64,000 nucleotides of DNA from Comamonas resistens. Its GTDB lineage: Bacteria; Pseudomonadota; Gammaproteobacteria; Burkholderiales; Burkholderiaceae_C. The notes under the pieces are model-generated. The model had not been told where the DNA came from. It searched no databases and was given only the letters and a program-made list of their open reading frames with translations. Positions within the stretch are counted from its first letter, which is position 1, and every line of letters starts with the position of its first letter. The translations under genes were made by a program, and so were the position numbers. Location of the stretch: the NCBI RefSeq assembly GCF_030064165.1, contig NZ_CP125947.1:2666001-2730000 (forward strand). Direction: 5' to 3'. Below, one piece after another: positions 1 through 9,173 of this stretch.

Positions 1-1218
1 CGTCATGCAGCTCTGCTAGGCAGCACCGGCTCTGGAAAATCCTGGACTGTTGCCGCCATTCTCGAACAAGCATCTAAGCTCCCTTCATCAAGTCTGATCG
101 TTTTTGATTTGCACGGCGAGTACCGTGAGCTGAGCTATGCCAGACACCTACGCATCCCTGGGCCGGAAGAACTCGGAAAATCGGATCCAGCGTTGCTCTT
201 CTTGCCTTATTGGCTTCTCAACACTGAGGAGTTGCAAGCCATGTTCATTGATCGAAGTGAATTCAGTGCTCACAACCAGGTAATGGCTTTTCAGGACACT
301 GTTGTAGCCGAGAAAAAGAAAACCCTTGAGTCTCAGGGCAAGACCGATGTGCTCAATGCCTTTACGTTGGACAGCCCCGTTCCATTTGACGTCCATTGCG
401 TCATCTCTGAGTTGAGGCGGCTCAACGAAGAAATGGTTCCTGGCGCAAACAACAAAGACAAGCAAGGTCCATTTTTTGGACAGTTCAGTCGCTTGCTGCT
501 GCGTCTGAATAGCAAGGTCAGCGATAAACGCTACGGCTTTCTGTTTCAGGCACCTACCTCTGAACATGCTTATGACGCCATGGCTAGCCTAGTCAAGCGG
601 CTCATGGACTACTCGGAAGACAAGTCACAGATTAAAGTCATCGATTTTTCCGACGTGCCAGCAGATATCCTGCCCGTGATCGTTGGTTTGGTTGCGCGCA
701 TCATCTATCAAGTCCAGTTCTGGATGGATCGTGACAAGCGTCGTCCATTGGCATTGGTTTGTGATGAAGCACACCTCTACCTGCCAAAGAAAGACGGAAA
801 AAATCCCGTCGAGCAACGTGCGATTGAGAATTTCGAAAAAATTGCCAAAGAAGGGCGCAAGTACGGTGTTGCACTCCTCGTCATCAGCCAAAGGCCAGCA
901 GATGTAAGCACAACGATACTAAGTCAGTGCAATAACGTCATCGCTCTGCGTCTGACCAATGGTGATGATCAAAATACTGTCAAACGCTTGATGCCGGAAA
1001 GCCTAGAAGGGCTAATGGATACACTCCCCGTGCTGGATATGGGAGAAGCATTGGTTGTAGGTGACGCGGTACTTCTACCCAGCCGAATCAAGATTCAAGC
1101 GCCACAAGAACGGCCGATCAGCGCCACTATCGAGTTCTGGGATAAATGGAGTGAAGCTCCAGGTACGCCTGATTTTGCGAAAGCGGTGGAAAACATGCGC
1201 AGACAGAACAGGGCTTGA
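1..1218 (+). CDS. HerA/FtsK-type ATPase (DUF87), 5'-truncated by the window edge
   Basis: A hexameric DNA-pumping ATPase of the HerA family is the best reading. The frame is open from base 1 with no start codon visible, so the N-terminus lies outside the window. The Walker A motif GSTGSGKS falls at codons 7-14, the Walker B region ending in CDEAHLYLP near codon 255, and the HerA-typical stretch VISQRPADVS near codon 298, followed by LRLTNGDDQ. The N-terminal HAS-barrel expected in HerA would precede the visible part. Its stop overlaps the ATG of the methyltransferase by one base, so both belong to one operon. It is visibly more AT-rich than the next genes, which hints at a separate origin. 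In this operon it may supply the motor role that BrxC/PglY plays in classical BREX; that is inference, because the upstream genes are not visible. Confidence 0.85.
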   Translation, partial: RHAALLGSTGSGKSWTVAAILEQASKLPSSSLIVFDLHGEYRELSYARHLRIPGPEELGKSDPALLFLPYWLLNTEELQAMFIDRSEFSAHNQVMAFQDTVVAEKKKTLESQGKTDVLNAFTLDSPVPFDVHCVISELRRLNEEMVPGANNKDKQGPFFGQFSRLLLRLNSKVSDKRYGFLFQAPTSEHAYDAMASLVKRLMDYSEDKSQIKVIDFSDVPADILPVIVGLVARIIYQVQFWMDRDKRRPLALVCDEAHLYLPKKDGKNPVEQRAIENFEKIAKEGRKYGVALLVISQRPADVSTTILSQCNNVIALRLTNGDDQNTVKRLMPESLEGLMDTLPVLDMGEALVVGDAVLLPSRIKIQAPQERPISATIEFWDKWSEAPGTPDFAKAVENMRRQNRA

Positions 1219-4022
1219 TGATGGACGAACAACTGAACCTTGGGCGCGTCTCAAAAGACTCCAGTCCCGTTGAATGCCTCGGCCAGACGTTCCCCAGCGA
1301 CGACGCGCGCCGCGCGCATTTTCTTGCGCTGCTGGCCGAGAAGTTGAAAGACCCGGCATTTCGCAAGCAGGAAGGCTTCCCGCAGGGTACCGACGAAGCG
1401 ATTCTCGCCATGTCCGATCCGCCGTATTACACCGCCTGCCCGAATCCGTGGCTGGCGGAGTTTGTGGCGCATTGCGGCACGCCCTACGACCCGGCGGTGA
1501 AGTACAGCCGCGAGCCGCTGGCGATTGATGTGAGCGTGGGCAAGACCGATGCCATCTACAAGGCGCACAGCTACCACACCAAAGTGCCACACTTGGCCAT
1601 CGTGCCGTCCATCCTGCACTACACCCAGCCGGGCGATGTGGTGCTGGATGGTTTTTCCGGTTCGGGCATGACCGGCGTGGCGGCGCAGTGGTGCGGCACG
1701 GCTCCGGCCAGTTATCGGTTTGAACTGGAACAGGCGTGGAAGAAGGAAGGCCGCGCCGCGCCCAAGTGGGGCGCGCGCCGCGCGGTGCTCAATGACCTGT
1801 CGCCCGCCGCCACCTTCATCGGCGCGAACTACAACATTCCCTTCAATGTGGATGCCTTCGCCAAGGCGGGCAAGCAATTGCTCAAGGAGGTTGAGCAGGA
1901 CATCGGCTGGATGTACGAAACGCTGCACAGCGATGGCAAGACGAAGGGGCGCATCGAATACACGGTGTGGAGCGAAGTATTCAGTTGCCCGGAATGTGCG
2001 GGGGAAGTGAATTTTTTGGATGAAGCCTTGGATGAGGAATCCAAGCGCGTCAAAGATGAGTTTCCGTGCCCGCACTGCAATGCCGGATTGACCAAGAAAA
2101 AGCTGGAGCGGCTCTACGTCACTAAGCTGGACAGTGTCACGGGCAATACGCTGCAAGCCTCTAAGCGCGTGCCCAGCCTGATTTCATATCGCATAGGAAA
2201 AACCAGATATGAGAAAAAGCCGGATGTGGCGGACTTGGCCTTGCTACAAAAAATTGATGCCTTGCCATTACCCAGTGTCGTGCCCATAGTCCCGTTTCCA
2301 TTTGCGGATATGTGGGAAGCCCCGCGTATGCGTGACAAGGGCATCACTCACACGCACCACATGTTTCTGCCGCGCGCTGCGCAGGCGATGGGTAAGCTGT
2401 GGGAAAAAGCATTGGCGAATACTGATGCGCGGATTCGTGCATTTTTGATCTTTATGGTTGAGCAGGCGATTACTGGCCTATCGGTATTGAATCGCTATCA
2501 ACCAATACAACAAGGACGACCTGGTGGCTCACAAGTCAATCGACAATTGACGGGTGTTTATTATGTTGGTGCACAGCACTCTGAATGTACCCCTTGGTAT
2601 AACTTATCAGGAAAATTTGAACGGCTTGTAAAAGCATTTTCAGAGTTCAAAGTTGAGCTTGGTAATGCGGCTTTGAACACAGGTACGGCAGCACGTTTGC
2701 CGCTACCAGATGGTTGCATCGACTATGTTTTTACCGATCCGCCTTTTGGTGAAAACATCCCCTATGCCGAGTTGAATTTTCTGGTCGAGGCTTGGCACGG
2801 CGTGATGACGCAAGCCAAGCTGGATGCCATCGTTGATCGCGCCAAAGAAAACCGCGCGGCGCAGAAGTCCGTGGATGACTACCGCAGGCTGATGGCGGAT
2901 TGCTTCAAGGAATACTTCCGCGTACTCAAACCCGGTCGCTGGATGACGGTGGTGTTTTCCAACACGCAGGCGGCGGTGTGGAACGGTTTGCAAACGGCGA
3001 TGCAGGAAGCGGGCTTTGTCGTTGCCAACGTATCTGCGCTCGACAAGCAGCAAGGCAGCTTCAAGGCAGTGACAACCGCCGTCGCCGTCAAGCAGGATTT
3101 GGTGATTTCCGCCTACAAACCCAACGGCGGGCTGGAGGAGCGGTTCGCGGAGCGTGGCGCAACGCCGGAATCAGCATGGGACTTTGTGCAGACCCACTTG
3201 AAGCAGCTCCCTGTCGTGAAGGTCAGGGGTGGCGAACTGGAGTTCGTCGCCGAACGCGACCCGCGCATCCTGTTCGACCGGATGGTGGCGTGGTTCGTGC
3301 GGCACAGTGCGCCCGTACCGCTTTCCAGTCAGGAGTTTCAGGACGGCCTGCGCGCCCGCTTCCCTGACCGCGACGGTATGGTCTTTCTGGCCGAGCAAGT
3401 GGCCGAATACGACAAGAAGCGCGCCCAGACCGCGCAAGCGCCGCAGATGGAAATGTTCGTCTCGGATGAGCGCAGCGCGATTGACTGGGCGGCGGACTAT
3501 CTGAAGGCGCGGCCTTCCATCTATCAGGACATCCACCCGGAGTTCATCAAGCAACTGGGCGCGGGCTGGAAGAAGCACGAAACCCGCCCGGAACTCTCTG
3601 CGCTGCTGGAAGCCAACTTCCTGCGCTTTGATGGCGCGGGTGAGGTGCCCAGCCAGATTCACCGCTACCTCTCTACCAATTACCACGACCTGCGCGGACT
3701 GGAGAAAAACGATCCGCGCCTGATCGCCAAGGCGCAAGATCGCTGGTATGTGCCCGACCCGAACAAGGCGCAAGACCTGGAGAAAAAGCGCGAGAAGGCG
3801 CTGCTCAAGGAGTTCGAGCAGTACAAAACCTTTACTGGCCGCAAGATCAAGGAATCGCGCCTGGAAGTGCTGCGCGCCGGTTTCCGCGCAGCATGGGCGG
3901 CCAAGGACTACGCCACCATCCTGCGCGTGGCCGACAAGCTGCCGGACGCCACGCTGCAAGAGGATGAAAAGCTGCTCACCCTGTACGACATGGCGCTGAC
4001 GCGCAGTGAGGGCGGTATCTGA
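1218..4022 (+). CDS. DNA methyltransferase with zinc ribbon (BREX/DISARM-associated type)
   Basis: Likely an adenine-N6 (or cytosine-N4) DNA methyltransferase that marks host DNA as self. About 934 residues. A catalytic SDPPYY motif is near residue 67, and the SAM-binding FSGSGMTG motif comes after it near residue 145, the order of beta-class enzymes. Two CxxC pairs (CPEC near 257, CPHC near 284) form a probable zinc ribbon. A second TDPPFGENIPY motif is near residue 507, as in the large DPPY-type methylases of defence islands. The C-terminal third is helical and charged. TTG 1215, ATG 1218 and ATG 1221 are possible starts; ATG 1218 overlaps the upstream stop by one base. It may fill the PglXI role of BREX type 3, but the N-terminal DUF1156 hallmark is not seen, so the family call stays open. 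Confidence 0.85.
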   Translation: MMDEQLNLGRVSKDSSPVECLGQTFPSDDARRAHFLALLAEKLKDPAFRKQEGFPQGTDEAILAMSDPPYYTACPNPWLAEFVAHCGTPYDPAVKYSREPLAIDVSVGKTDAIYKAHSYHTKVPHLAIVPSILHYTQPGDVVLDGFSGSGMTGVAAQWCGTAPASYRFELEQAWKKEGRAAPKWGARRAVLNDLSPAATFIGANYNIPFNVDAFAKAGKQLLKEVEQDIGWMYETLHSDGKTKGRIEYTVWSEVFSCPECAGEVNFLDEALDEESKRVKDEFPCPHCNAGLTKKKLERLYVTKLDSVTGNTLQASKRVPSLISYRIGKTRYEKKPDVADLALLQKIDALPLPSVVPIVPFPFADMWEAPRMRDKGITHTHHMFLPRAAQAMGKLWEKALANTDARIRAFLIFMVEQAITGLSVLNRYQPIQQGRPGGSQVNRQLTGVYYVGAQHSECTPWYNLSGKFERLVKAFSEFKVELGNAALNTGTAARLPLPDGCIDYVFTDPPFGENIPYAELNFLVEAWHGVMTQAKLDAIVDRAKENRAAQKSVDDYRRLMADCFKEYFRVLKPGRWMTVVFSNTQAAVWNGLQTAMQEAGFVVANVSALDKQQGSFKAVTTAVAVKQDLVISAYKPNGGLEERFAERGATPESAWDFVQTHLKQLPVVKVRGGELEFVAERDPRILFDRMVAWFVRHSAPVPLSSQEFQDGLRARFPDRDGMVFLAEQVAEYDKKRAQTAQAPQMEMFVSDERSAIDWAADYLKARPSIYQDIHPEFIKQLGAGWKKHETRPELSALLEANFLRFDGAGEVPSQIHRYLSTNYHDLRGLEKNDPRLIAKAQDRWYVPDPNKAQDLEKKREKALLKEFEQYKTFTGRKIKESRLEVLRAGFRAAWAAKDYATILRVADKLPDATLQEDEKLLTLYDMALTRSEGGI

Positions 4023-4333
4023 TGACCCCAGCCATGCAGCGCTGTCGCCAAACCTTGGGGGCGAACTTGGCGTTGAACCAGGCGGATGCACAGGCCAGGG
4101 AGCCAGCTGGGACCAAGTTGGGATCAAGTCGGGACCAAGTCACCCCGGAAGTGCGGCGGATGCTGGCCTTCCCGGAAATGAAGGGGTTTTCGCGCGCCAA
4201 CCTGATGTATGTGGGAGCGTTTGCCGAGGCTTGGCCGGATGCCGAAATTGTCCAACAGCCTGTTGGACAATTTCCCTGGGGCCAAAATCTGCCCAGCATT
4301 GAGCAGATCGAACGCGAGGTGGGTGGGCAGTGA
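4022..4333 (+). CDS. Small protein resembling the DUF1016 (YhcG) N-terminal domain
   Basis: A 103-residue protein. Residues 50-90 (FPEMKGFSRANLMYV, AFAEAWPDAEIVQQPVGQ, PWGQN) closely follow the conserved N-terminal domain of YhcG/DUF1016 proteins, which normally continue into a PD-(D/E)XK nuclease domain. That nuclease part is absent. The gene could be a truncated relic, but both its ends overlap its neighbours (1 base with the methyltransferase stop, 4 bases with the helicase start), which argues for a kept, cotranslated operon member. The first 40 residues do not match the family and include a triplicated 11-bp repeat. A DNA-binding accessory role is a guess. Confidence 0.6.
   Translation: MTPAMQRCRQTLGANLALNQADAQAREPAGTKLGSSRDQVTPEVRRMLAFPEMKGFSRANLMYVGAFAEAWPDAEIVQQPVGQFPWGQNLPSIEQIEREVGGQ
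4109..4141 (+). repeat. Three tandem 11-bp units
   Basis: GGGACCAAGTT, GGGATCAAGTC and GGGACCAAGTC follow each other without gaps inside the small DUF1016-like gene. They encode the stretch GTKLGSSRDQV. The repeat sits where similarity to DUF1016 begins, so it may mark a fusion junction or a slippage-prone linker. Confidence 0.7.
4245..4273. repeat. Perfect 29-bp palindrome inside the DUF1016-like gene
   Basis: Arms AAATTGTCCAACAG and CTGTTGGACAATTT are exact reverse complements separated by a single C. The palindrome lies about 60 bp before the helicase start codon. It could act as an operator or an mRNA hairpin tuning helicase translation, or be a by-product of codon choice for the EIVQQPVGQF peptide. 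Confidence 0.8.
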
Positions 4334-7161
4334 GTAGCGGAACCGACTTCACCACTGGCGATTGGTGCTGGTTCACCCGGCAGGCATCGCCGTGCCGGGT
4401 GATCGAGCGGCAAGATGTGTGGGGCGAGGTGGCCTACCGCGTGTGGTTGCCCGCCAAGGACGCGGTGGTGCGCGCTCGGGCGGTGGATCTGGCCTCGCTG
4501 GAAAGCGTGCGCCCGAGCGTGGAGCAGATCCTCCACACCACGGCGGCCGCCAAGTTGCTGGATGCGCTGGAGGACAACCTGCTGCTGGCGCCGATCCAGT
4601 CCAGCGTGGTGCCGCTGCCGCATCAGCTCTATGCGTTGAACCGCGCGGTCAGCCGCGACCGCATCCGTTACCTGCTGGCCGATGAGGTGGGTCTCGGCAA
4701 GACCATCGAGGCCGGCTTGGTGCTGCGTGAATTGAAGTTGCGTGGCCGCGTGAAGCGCATCCTGGTGGTGGCGCCCAAGGGACTGGTGCGCCAGTGGCAG
4801 GCCGAAATGCGCCTGCACTTTGGTGAGACGTTTCAGTTTATTGAGCCGTCCGAGCTGGCGGCCTTCCGGCAGTGGCGCAGCGGCGGTGCGGGCGAGGAAG
4901 AAAACCTGTGGCGCATGCACGACCAGGTGATCTGCTCGCTGGATTCGGTGAAGCCCATGGAAAGTCGGCGTGGCTGGAGCCTGGAGCAACTCAACACCTA
5001 CAACCGCGAGCGCTTTGAGGACCTGATCTCAGCGTCGTGGGATCTGGTCATCATCGACGAAGCCCACCGCATGGGCGGCAGCACCGAGCAGGTGGCCCGC
5101 TACAAGCTGGGCGCGGCGCTGGCGGAGGCGTCGCCCTATCTCTTGCTGCTGTCAGCCACGCCGCACCAGGGCAAGACTGACCAGTTCATGCGGCTAATGC
5201 AGTTGCTGGACCGCGAAGCTTTCCCGGACGAGAGCAGCGTCAGCCGCGACCGGGTGAGCCCATTCGTGATCCGCACCGAAAAGCGCGTATCCATTAATGC
5301 CGAAGGCCAGCCGCTGTTCAAGCCGCGTGTTACCCGGCTGCAGGCCGTGGCATGGCAAGCGCGGCACGGGTCGCAGCAGCGCCTGTACGAAGCGGTGACC
5401 GACTATGTGCGCCACGGCTACAACCAGGCCATGGCGGCCAAGCAGCGCCACATCGGCTTTTTGATGATTCTGATGCAGCGGCTGGTGACGTCTAGCACGG
5501 CGGCCATCCGCACCACGCTGGAGAAGCGCCAGGCCATGCTTGATGCGCCACAGCCCCAAGCGAATCTCTTTGAGAACACCAGCCAGGACGAGTGGGCCGA
5601 CCTCGATGGCCAGTCCCAGGTGGATCTGGCGATGCAGTCCAGTGGCTGGGAATTGGAGAAGTCCGAAGTCGAGATGCTGCTGGAACTGGCGCGGGAAACC
5701 GAGGCCGCTGGTACCGATGCCAAGGCTGAGGCGCTGCTGGAGCTGATCTACAAGCTGCAGCAGGAGGAAGGCGACCCGGCGTTGAAGGTGCTGATCTTCA
5801 CCGAGTTCGTGCCCACGCAAGCGATGCTGGCCGACTACCTGGAAAGCCGTGGCTTCTCGGTGACGACGCTCAACGGCAGCATGGATCTGGAAACCCGCAC
5901 CCGTGCGCAGCAGGCGTTCTCCAAGGATGTGCGCGTGCTGATATCGACGGATGCCGGTGGTGAAGGTCTGAACCTGCAGTTTTGCCATGTCATCGTCAAC
6001 TTCGACATGCCGTGGAACCCCATGCGGATCGAACAGCGCATTGGCCGCGTAGACCGTATCGGACAGAAGCACGTGGTCCGCGCCATCAATTTCGTGCTTG
6101 AAGACACCGTGGAACACCGCGTGCGCCAGGTGCTGGAGGAAAAGCTCGAGGTCATCGCGCAGGAGTTTGGCGTCGACAAGGCGGCCGACGTGATGGACTC
6201 GGTCGAGGCCGACCCGATCTTCGACGAGCTGTTCGTGCACGGTCTGCAGAACCCGGATGCCATCGAACAGGAGTGCGACGCGGTGGTGTCGCAGTTGCGA
6301 TCCACCCTGGCGGAGTCGAAGAAGAACAGCGATCTGCTCACCACCGAACACGATCTGGACGCCGACGATGCCCGCAAGTGGCGCGACCACCCGGCGCAGT
6401 TCTGGCTGGAGCGCGCCATCACCAGCGGGTTGGCTGCGCGCGGTGGCTCGGCAGCAAAAGTTGGCAAGGCATGGCGGGTGAAGTGGGCGGACGGCAGCGA
6501 GTCGGCACAGGCCTGTTTTGACGCCCGCACGGCGGATGAGAACCCGGAGTTGGAATGGGTCACGATGGAAGACCCGCGCGCACGCGCTGTGATCAGCGAG
6601 CTGCCACGCTTTGTCGCCGGGCAGCCGCTACCGGTGATCCGCGTGACCGGTCTGCCGGATTCGGTTCGCGGCATCTGGTCGCTGTGGGAGATCAGTCTGG
6701 CGGCCGAAGGCCTGAGCCGGAAGCGCTTCCTTCCAGTGTTCATCAACGAAGAAGGTCGCCCCTTCGTACCGACCGCGAAACGCGTCTGGGATCTGCTGCT
6801 CACTGAAACCGTAGACGTGCATGCCGTGACCGGCGCCGAGGAGTCGGTGAGGTGGTTCGAGGCATCGCATTCCGCTGCCAGCACCCAGGGTGAACGGATC
6901 TTCACGGAGCTGCTGACCGAACACAGCGCCCGGCTGAAAGAAGAGCGCGAACGTGCGCTGTATGCGTTCGAGGCCCGAGGTCAGGCCATCGGCCGAATTG
7001 GCCTGCCCGCCGTGCGTGAGCACCGGCGCAAGCGGCTGCAACAAGAACACGATGCACGCATGGCCGCCCTGGACGACATGGAGGCCAGCCTGCCGGATTT
7101 GAATGCCGTGATGATGGTGCGCGTCTCCGGCGATGTGATGCCCGGAGGACAGGTGGGATGA
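4330..7161 (+). CDS. SNF2/RapA-like superfamily 2 helicase (BrxHII/DrmD-like)
   Basis: A DNA translocase or helicase of the SNF2-like group found in BREX type 3 and DISARM. 943 residues. Motif I DEVGLGKT is at about 118-125, motif II DEAH at 243-246, motif III LSATPHQGK near 273, and motifs V/VI STDAGGEGLNL (about 538) and QRIGRVDRIGQ (about 568). A C-terminal region of about 300 residues after the helicase core is typical of these defence helicases. The GTG start overlaps the preceding stop as GTGA, so it is translationally coupled. BrxHII of BREX-3 and DrmD of DISARM cannot be told apart by eye; the PglZ gene next door favours a BREX-like setting. Confidence 0.9.
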   Translation: MSSGTDFTTGDWCWFTRQASPCRVIERQDVWGEVAYRVWLPAKDAVVRARAVDLASLESVRPSVEQILHTTAAAKLLDALEDNLLLAPIQSSVVPLPHQLYALNRAVSRDRIRYLLADEVGLGKTIEAGLVLRELKLRGRVKRILVVAPKGLVRQWQAEMRLHFGETFQFIEPSELAAFRQWRSGGAGEEENLWRMHDQVICSLDSVKPMESRRGWSLEQLNTYNRERFEDLISASWDLVIIDEAHRMGGSTEQVARYKLGAALAEASPYLLLLSATPHQGKTDQFMRLMQLLDREAFPDESSVSRDRVSPFVIRTEKRVSINAEGQPLFKPRVTRLQAVAWQARHGSQQRLYEAVTDYVRHGYNQAMAAKQRHIGFLMILMQRLVTSSTAAIRTTLEKRQAMLDAPQPQANLFENTSQDEWADLDGQSQVDLAMQSSGWELEKSEVEMLLELARETEAAGTDAKAEALLELIYKLQQEEGDPALKVLIFTEFVPTQAMLADYLESRGFSVTTLNGSMDLETRTRAQQAFSKDVRVLISTDAGGEGLNLQFCHVIVNFDMPWNPMRIEQRIGRVDRIGQKHVVRAINFVLEDTVEHRVRQVLEEKLEVIAQEFGVDKAADVMDSVEADPIFDELFVHGLQNPDAIEQECDAVVSQLRSTLAESKKNSDLLTTEHDLDADDARKWRDHPAQFWLERAITSGLAARGGSAAKVGKAWRVKWADGSESAQACFDARTADENPELEWVTMEDPRARAVISELPRFVAGQPLPVIRVTGLPDSVRGIWSLWEISLAAEGLSRKRFLPVFINEEGRPFVPTAKRVWDLLLTETVDVHAVTGAEESVRWFEASHSAASTQGERIFTELLTEHSARLKEERERALYAFEARGQAIGRIGLPAVREHRRKRLQQEHDARMAALDDMEASLPDLNAVMMVRVSGDVMPGGQVG

Positions 7162-9173
7162 GCCAGTGGTCAGAACGTATTCTCAGCCACTTCACGGCCG
7201 ATCTCACCCGGCTGTGGGTGGCGTGCGACCCGGATGATGTGCTGCTGGACGAAAAGCTGTTGTCCGAACTGCGCAGCCGGGGCTTCGAGGTCATGCTGTA
7301 CGAAGACCCGTTCGCCTTTCGGGCGGAATACGAGGAACGCTATCGCGCAGCCTGGGATCGCGGTGAGGCGGGGCCAGCGCCTTCGCTGGTTCTGCATCTG
7401 CGCAGCGCCGACGCGAATGCGCTGCCGTGGGACATCGTGCACCACGGGCGTGTGGTTCGATTGAGCCTTGCGGAGCTTTTCCCCAGGCTGGCATACAGCG
7501 CGGTACAGCAAGTCGAGCCGGAGCATCTTGCCGGGCTGTTTCATGCACACCAGACGGAATTGCAGAATGCGCGCGGCGAGAACGAGTCCAAGGACTTCAT
7601 TCTCGAGCACGTCTACCAACTGACGCCGCGATCTATTCGCAACCCAGTGGACTTCTGGCGCGAGCTGCTGCGGATGCACTTTGCCAACCGCTCGTTGCCA
7701 CCCCTGTTTGCCCAGCACGCGGCAGGCATCATTCAAGGCAAGGGGCTGTTCACGGATCTGCCCGTCGCCACATGGTTGGCATCCAAGAGTGCGCTGCTGC
7801 GCGTGGTGCAGGATGCCTGGTATCGCTACCTGACGACACTGGGGCTGGATGGCACGCGCACGGGCGAACCGCCGCCGCCAGACTACGTCGCCAAGATCGA
7901 GATTCCGTTCGACCACTCCGATGTGCAGGTGCTGGTCGATTCCATGTTCCTCGACGGCAGCTTGCATCCGCTGGCGGTGCACAGCGTCCCGGCGGGGATG
8001 CCGAGTTGGATCAAGGCGGGGATTGTCCAGGACCCAGCGGCATTGCAGGCCTTGGTGCTCAAAGGCATTGATGGCCTGATCGAGACGATCCCAACGGCAG
8101 CGTCTTCGCACAAGGACTGGAGCGAGTTCGCCAAGCGCTACGGTGAGATCCTGGCCCGCGCGCATGGTCTGCCCGGCACGGAAGCCAGCGAACACTTGCC
8201 GGTGATTCGGGAGCAGATTAAGACCTTGCAAGCGCAATCGGACGAGCATCTGCAAGCCTGGGTCGCAGCCAAGCACTACGCCGACCTGATCCTGCAGCCG
8301 GTGACCAAGGGCCCGGTGATGGTGCACCACGTGCCGCGCTTCTTGCGCCATCGGCGATCCGCAGGGGAAACGAAGGTGGCTCTGCTGGTCTTCGACGGAC
8401 TGGCCTTCGACCAGTGGGTGCAGATCCGCGAGCGCCTGATCGCCACCACCAAACGTTTCGCGTTCGATGAGGGAACCGCGTTCGCATGGCTGCCGACCGT
8501 GACATCGGTGTCGCGCCAGGCGCTGTTTTCTGGGTTGAAACCGCGAGAGTTCGACGACTCCATCGACCGAACGGACAAGGAGGAATCCTTGTGGAAGACG
8601 TTCTGGCAGAACGAAGGCGTCAATTCGAATGAGGTGATGTATCGACGTGCGCTGCGTCAGATTGATCAACTGGACGTGCTTGAGGCGGACTTGAACGATC
8701 GGCGCCCGAAGGTGGTGGGCCTGGTCATCGATGAGGTGGACGATCGGCTCCACAAGGAGCGGTCGAAGAAGGACGTGGCGATGTGGATCGGGAACTGGTT
8801 GACGACTGGTTTCGTCGACCGGCTGTTCTCGCTGCTGCTGGACAGGGGATACCACATCTATCTCACGGCGGACCATGGCAACGTAGAGTCCACCGGCGTC
8901 GGCAGGCCGAACCAGGGCGTCATTGCCGAGACGCGCGGTGAGCGCGTGCGGGTGTATCGGAGTGAGCCATTGCTGGCCGACTCCGCAGCGGCCTATCCCA
9001 GCACGGTCAGGCTTGACGTCGCAGGCCTTCCCGCGAACTTCATGCCCCTGTTCGCAGGCGGACGAACCGCCTTTGTGCCGGAGGGCGACCAGGTGGTGGT
9101 CCACGGCGGGGTGTCGGTCGAAGAACTGATCGTGCCCTTTGTGAAAGTCAGTTATGTGATAGGTACCGAATGA
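7158..9173 (+). CDS. pglZ: PglZ, alkaline-phosphatase-superfamily BREX component
   Basis: PglZ is the hallmark protein of BREX-type phage exclusion. 671 residues, the usual length of the BREX-3 form. Metal-site and nucleophile motifs of the alkaline phosphatase superfamily are present: LLVFDGLAFDQW near residue 410, SVSRQALFSG near 450, LTADHGNVESTG near 568, and VHGGVSVEELIVPF near 647. The N-terminal 350 residues are helical and PglZ-specific. The ATG overlaps the helicase stop (ATGA), and the next gene overlaps its own stop in the same way. It probably works with the methyltransferase and helicase; its biochemical role is still unclear in any BREX system. Confidence 0.92.
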   Translation: MSQWSERILSHFTADLTRLWVACDPDDVLLDEKLLSELRSRGFEVMLYEDPFAFRAEYEERYRAAWDRGEAGPAPSLVLHLRSADANALPWDIVHHGRVVRLSLAELFPRLAYSAVQQVEPEHLAGLFHAHQTELQNARGENESKDFILEHVYQLTPRSIRNPVDFWRELLRMHFANRSLPPLFAQHAAGIIQGKGLFTDLPVATWLASKSALLRVVQDAWYRYLTTLGLDGTRTGEPPPPDYVAKIEIPFDHSDVQVLVDSMFLDGSLHPLAVHSVPAGMPSWIKAGIVQDPAALQALVLKGIDGLIETIPTAASSHKDWSEFAKRYGEILARAHGLPGTEASEHLPVIREQIKTLQAQSDEHLQAWVAAKHYADLILQPVTKGPVMVHHVPRFLRHRRSAGETKVALLVFDGLAFDQWVQIRERLIATTKRFAFDEGTAFAWLPTVTSVSRQALFSGLKPREFDDSIDRTDKEESLWKTFWQNEGVNSNEVMYRRALRQIDQLDVLEADLNDRRPKVVGLVIDEVDDRLHKERSKKDVAMWIGNWLTTGFVDRLFSLLLDRGYHIYLTADHGNVESTGVGRPNQGVIAETRGERVRVYRSEPLLADSAAAYPSTVRLDVAGLPANFMPLFAGGRTAFVPEGDQVVVHGGVSVEELIVPFVKVSYVIGTE

